A stretch of DNA of 38,499 nucleotides from the NCBI GenBank assembly GCA_028825365.1, contig JAPKAF010000009.1, positions 1-38,499 on the forward strand, given 5' to 3'. Positions 35,581 through 38,499 of this stretch are shown in pieces. Position 1 is the stretch's first letter. Each line of letters opens with the position of its first letter. A model generated the notes under the pieces. The model saw only the letters and a program-made list of their open reading frames with translations, did not search any database and was not told where the DNA came from. The translations under genes and the position numbers were made by a program. This DNA comes from Flavobacteriaceae bacterium. Lineage in GTDB: Bacteria; Bacteroidota; Bacteroidia; Flavobacteriales; Flavobacteriaceae.

Positions 35581-37122
35581 ATGATAATTACCCTAAACGA
35601 GAAAGAAGAAAGAAAAGCTGATAAAAGTCTTTATAGTTATCAGAAAGGAGCGATAGACAAAATTTTTGACAGTTTTGAAAACTCTAGGGAAGATTATCAC
35701 TTATTATATCAATTACCAACTGGTGGGGGTAAAACAGTTATTTTCTCAGAAATTGTTAGACAATACCTTTCTAATCATGACAAAAAAGTATTAGTCATGA
35801 CTCATAGAATAGAGTTGTGTAAACAAACATCAAAAGTGTTATCTGAATTTGGAGTAGATAATAAAATTATTGACAGTAAAGCTAATTTGGAAGATCAGTC
35901 TAAGTATTCATGCTTTGTTGCTATGGTCGAGACCTTAAATAATAGGTTAAATGATGGTAAGCTGGATATTTCTGGAATTGGACTTGTTATAATTGATGAA
36001 GCACATTACAATTCATTCACTAAGCTATTTAAATTCTTTAGTAATTCATTTATACTAGGAGTTACAGCAACTCCCTTAAGTTCAAATATTGAGCTGCCAA
36101 TGACAGACAACTATGACGAGCTGATAGTAGGGGAGTCCATTCAAGATTTAATAAAAAACGAATTTTTAGCAAATGCTAATATGTACTCATTTAATGTAGG
36201 GCTAACCTCATTAATTATTGGTGCAAATGGTGATTATACTGTGAAATCATCCGAGGATCTGTATACTAATAATGATATGCTCTCTAAGTTACTTGTATCC
36301 TATGAAGAAAAATGTAAAGGTTTAAAGACCTTAATTTTTAATAATGGTATAAACACATCTCTAATTGTTTATGACATGTTTAAAACAGCTGGTTATGATG
36401 TAGCTCATTTGGACAATACTGCATCTAAAAAAGAAAGAGCTAGAATTTTAAATTGGTTTAAAGTTACTCCTGGAGCTATTCTAACTTCAGTTAGTATACT
36501 AACCACTGGTTTTGATGAACCAACTGTTGAATCAATAATACTAAATAGAGCAACTAAATCTCTAACATTATATTATCAAATGATCGGTAGGGGTTCAAGG
36601 ATATTAAAAAACAAATCACATTTTAATGTAATTGACCTAGGAAATAATTTCCATAGATTTGGTGAATGGGGAATTGATCTAGATTGGCAAAGGATCTTTA
36701 AATCACCAAATTATTACCTTGATAGTATTATTACGGATGAAGAAATAGAAAGTAACTTTAGGTATGAAATGCCAGAAGAACTAAGATTGGAGTTTTCAAA
36801 CTCAAAAGAGGTTTACTTTGATGTTAATAAAACTTATGTAGAGTCTATTAGAAAAGGGGAGTCCTCTAAAGTAGTTTTAGAAAGATCAATAAATCAGCAT
36901 GCTAAGATATGTATTGAAAATAGTGAAGATATTTTTGATGCATTAATTTTATCTAAAAAATTGAATGATGATATAGATTTCAGGATAAATAGGTACTCTA
37001 AATGTATAAGTAAGAGTACACATAACTTTTTAGACTGGTTAACTGATGATTATAAAAAAAGATTGAGATCTTACTTAAGAGAGAATTTTGATAAAATTAA
37101 AGAGACTGTTTCAGTTAGTTAA
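35581..37122 (+). CDS. SF2 DEAD/DEAH-box helicase (RadD-like)
   Basis: The 513-residue protein starts at ATG 35581; an in-frame TTG at 35551 lies inside the promoter and is rejected. It is a superfamily 2 helicase with a Q-type motif (SYQKGAID), Walker A PTGGGKT near 46-52, motif II DEAH near 139, motif III TATP, and C-terminal motifs V (TTGFDEP near 305) and VI (QMIGRGSR near 332). The two RecA-like domains occupy about 10-355. The last 150 residues show no domain I recognise and lack the zinc-finger cysteines of RecQ. The layout resembles E. coli RadD/YejH. It is probably a DNA-repair helicase; RNA activity is not excluded. It has its own promoter and a 65-base divergent gap to the dipeptidase gene. 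Confidence 0.87.
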   Translation: MIITLNEKEERKADKSLYSYQKGAIDKIFDSFENSREDYHLLYQLPTGGGKTVIFSEIVRQYLSNHDKKVLVMTHRIELCKQTSKVLSEFGVDNKIIDSKANLEDQSKYSCFVAMVETLNNRLNDGKLDISGIGLVIIDEAHYNSFTKLFKFFSNSFILGVTATPLSSNIELPMTDNYDELIVGESIQDLIKNEFLANANMYSFNVGLTSLIIGANGDYTVKSSEDLYTNNDMLSKLLVSYEEKCKGLKTLIFNNGINTSLIVYDMFKTAGYDVAHLDNTASKKERARILNWFKVTPGAILTSVSILTTGFDEPTVESIILNRATKSLTLYYQMIGRGSRILKNKSHFNVIDLGNNFHRFGEWGIDLDWQRIFKSPNYYLDSIITDEEIESNFRYEMPEELRLEFSNSKEVYFDVNKTYVESIRKGESSKVVLERSINQHAKICIENSEDIFDALILSKKLNDDIDFRINRYSKCISKSTHNFLDWLTDDYKKRLRSYLRENFDKIKETVSVS

Positions 37123-37212
37123 TTTTAATTATATTTATTATAATATTTAATTGTATAATAAAGTTTTAAAGTAAAAAAATAACCCCACATATTAATATCT
37201 AAATTTTAAATT

Positions 37213-37656
37213 ATGAATAACAAAAACATTAAAACATCCATACTAGCTTTTGTAATTGCTTTCTCTTTATCATCATGTGCAAACAAGAACGCCCCTAAGG
37301 TAATTGAAATTGCTACGACACCAGAAATACAACTTACAAGCGAAATAAAAAGTGATATAACTTTTGGAGTTCGAGGTAATTGTGGAATGTGTAAGTCTAC
37401 TATAGAAACAGCAGCTATGTCTGTTGATGGTGTTGATAATGCTAGCTGGTCAACAGAATCTAAGTTAATTAATATAAATGTTAATTCAGATGTTAATGAT
37501 GCTATGCTAAATGATATTCATGTTGCAATAGCTAAGTCTGGTTATGATACTGAACTAAGTTTAGCAGTTGTTGAAGATTATAATAAATTACCAATGTGTT
37601 GTAAATATGATAGAGAGATGATTATTTCTGTAAACAGTAATGATATCGCTCAATAG
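37213..37656 (+). CDS. Lipoprotein with heavy-metal-associated (HMA) domain
   Basis: The 147-residue protein starts with a lipoprotein signal, hydrophobic 9-18 followed by the lipobox LSSC with C22. The HMA fold covers about 48-115. Its metal loop is GNCGMCKSTIE with C57 and C60 (C-x-x-C), followed by the usual VDGVDNASW strand. A second cysteine pair, C129-C130 in LPMCCKYD, lies after the fold. The protein would sit in the periplasm or on the envelope and bind Cu or another soft metal. No P-type ATPase, efflux pump or metal regulator lies beside it in the visible sequence. Metal identity is inferred. Confidence 0.85.
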   Translation: MNNKNIKTSILAFVIAFSLSSCANKNAPKVIEIATTPEIQLTSEIKSDITFGVRGNCGMCKSTIETAAMSVDGVDNASWSTESKLININVNSDVNDAMLNDIHVAIAKSGYDTELSLAVVEDYNKLPMCCKYDREMIISVNSNDIAQ

Positions 37657-37692
37657 CTATATAACACAACTATTTTAACATACGTTAATTTG

Positions 37693-37721
37693 TCCTATAA
37701 TTTATATTATGTAAAATAGGA
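37693..37721 (+). terminator. Candidate hairpin after the HMA lipoprotein
   Basis: TCCTAT and ATAGGA form a 6-bp stem, and beyond a two-base bulge TTTA pairs with TAAA around a seven-base loop. TTTAT follows. It lies 37 bases after the lipoprotein stop and 26 before the channel gene. The T-run is short, so it may be a weak terminator or simple chance. Confidence 0.35.
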
Positions 37722-37746
37722 TTTATAATGTTACTGAACTAATAAT

Positions 37747-38499
37747 ATGAATGAACTATCTCGCCTATTGTATGATTACCTAATTAAAACTGGTATTAGT
37801 GATGAAAACGCATTAATGGTAAATATTTTTTTACTTAGTGTAATAAGTCTACTAGGATTGTTTGTCATAGATTATATAAGTAAAAAGATTATTAGAGTTG
37901 TATTTATAAATTTTGCTAGAAAATCAAAGTCTAAATTTGATGACATATTAATAACAAACAAAACACCAAAGTACATAGCTCACTTAATACCATTTTCTTT
38001 AAGTTTATCTATAATCCCTATTATATTTAATAAAATAGCAGCTACTTCTGATCTTCTTTTAAAACTTAATAAGGTCATACTAGTATTAGTGATTGTATAT
38101 ATATTAAGAAGTCTAATCTACACTGTTAGAGATTACTTCAAAACATTACCTAGACTCAAAGACAAGCCTATAGATAGCTATATACAGGTGATAATGATGT
38201 TTATTTGGGTAATTTCTATAATTAGTATACTCGCTCTAATAACTGGAAGAAGTTTCATGGAATTTATTACCACTATTGGTGCAGCCTCAGCCATAATTAT
38301 TTTAGTATTTAAAGATACTATAATGGGCTTTGTAGCTAGTATTCAGGTTTCAGTAAATGATATGGTTAGGATTGGAGACTGGATTACTTTTCAAAAGTAT
38401 GGTGCTGACGGAGATGTAATTGAAATTAATTTAGCTACAGTGAAAGTTCAAAACTTTGACCTAACTATTACTACTATTCCTACATATGCACTTATCTCG
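37747..38499 (+). CDS. MscS-type mechanosensitive channel family protein, 5' part
   Basis: Open from ATG 37747 to the right edge: 251 codons, no stop. The start MNELSRLLYDYLIKTGIS is followed by membrane segments at about 24-45, 77-93, 107-125 and 152-172. The MscS pore helix and upper beta domain are visible at about 175-240: TTIGAASAIIILVFKDTIMGFVASIQV, then VNDMVRIGDWITF. The four or five helices before the pore make it longer than MscS itself, like YbdG/YnaI. It would gate on membrane tension to release solutes in hypo-osmotic shock. About 150 C-terminal residues are probably outside the window. Confidence 0.9.
   Translation, partial: MNELSRLLYDYLIKTGISDENALMVNIFLLSVISLLGLFVIDYISKKIIRVVFINFARKSKSKFDDILITNKTPKYIAHLIPFSLSLSIIPIIFNKIAATSDLLLKLNKVILVLVIVYILRSLIYTVRDYFKTLPRLKDKPIDSYIQVIMMFIWVISIISILALITGRSFMEFITTIGAASAIIILVFKDTIMGFVASIQVSVNDMVRIGDWITFQKYGADGDVIEINLATVKVQNFDLTITTIPTYALIS

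Noticed and set aside
37685-37692. TTAATTTG as -7 promoter of the mechanosensitive channel gene
   Set aside because: One mismatch in the invariant TA and no -33 box at the right spacing.

Overview
The window reads as part of the chromosome of a free-living Bacteroidota bacterium, most likely a Flavobacteriia/Flavobacteriales member with a compact, AT-rich genome. The evidence is strongly A/T-biased codon use, very short gaps, start sites mostly without a Shine-Dalgarno sequence, matches to the Bacteroidota promoter element TAnnTTTG, and family content typical of the phylum: a Bacteroidota-type LptD and TamB, a fused E1 alpha/beta dehydrogenase, a GH3-serine hydrolase fusion, BshA and GH109. 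This placement is inference from gene content; I see no rRNA, tRNA, CRISPR array, insertion sequence or phage genes.

Layout. 1-3195 (minus): tsaD, rsmE, an AI-2E family membrane protein and a SAM methyltransferase cut by the left edge, packed as one operon. 3325-7548 (plus): tamB, divergent from tsaD. 7671-10526 (plus): pfkA, gap and a BadF/N-acetylglucosamine-kinase-like ATPase. 10516-13545 (minus): lptD and a RidA protein. 13636-24225 (plus): ten close-packed genes: cell-wall amidase, MCE/MlaD protein, a membrane Fe-S/cytochrome-b-like subunit, a small HAD phosphatase-like protein, a CCG-domain Fe-S subunit, a conserved unknown protein, the GH3-serine hydrolase fusion, bshA and a GH109-type oxidoreductase. 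24250-25941 (minus): an E. coli-type respiratory D-lactate dehydrogenase. 26074-29103 (plus): aroC, a dicarboxylate/amino-acid symporter and ung. 29108-31760 (minus): a 2OG-Fe(II) oxygenase, a SUI1/YciH factor, a nucleoside phosphorylase and a DUF5698-like membrane protein. 31880-34343 (plus): E1 alpha/beta, a DUF3820 protein and a small YgjV-like membrane protein. 34358-35485 (minus): an M19 dipeptidase. 35581 to the right edge (plus): an SF2 helicase, an HMA-domain lipoprotein and a MscS-type channel cut by the right edge.

How the genes fit together. Two themes recur. One is envelope construction and turnover (TamB, LptD, amidase, MlaD, GH3-serine hydrolase, GH109, MscS). The other is amino-sugar and redox metabolism (GlcNAc-kinase-like ATPase, BshA, the HdrDE-like Fe-S pair, Dld). 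Most of the window is ordinary core genome. The parts most worth a second look are the uncharacterised membrane Fe-S pair split by a HAD gene, two genes whose N-termini seem to need start codons other than ATG/GTG/TTG (tamB and the DUF5698-like gene), and palindromes in two divergent intergenic regions. No stretch longer than 300 bases lacks a gene. The larger gaps (3196-3324, 7549-7670, 25942-26073, 31761-31879) hold promoters, a hairpin terminator or repeats as listed, except 25942-26073, where I see only AT-rich DNA.
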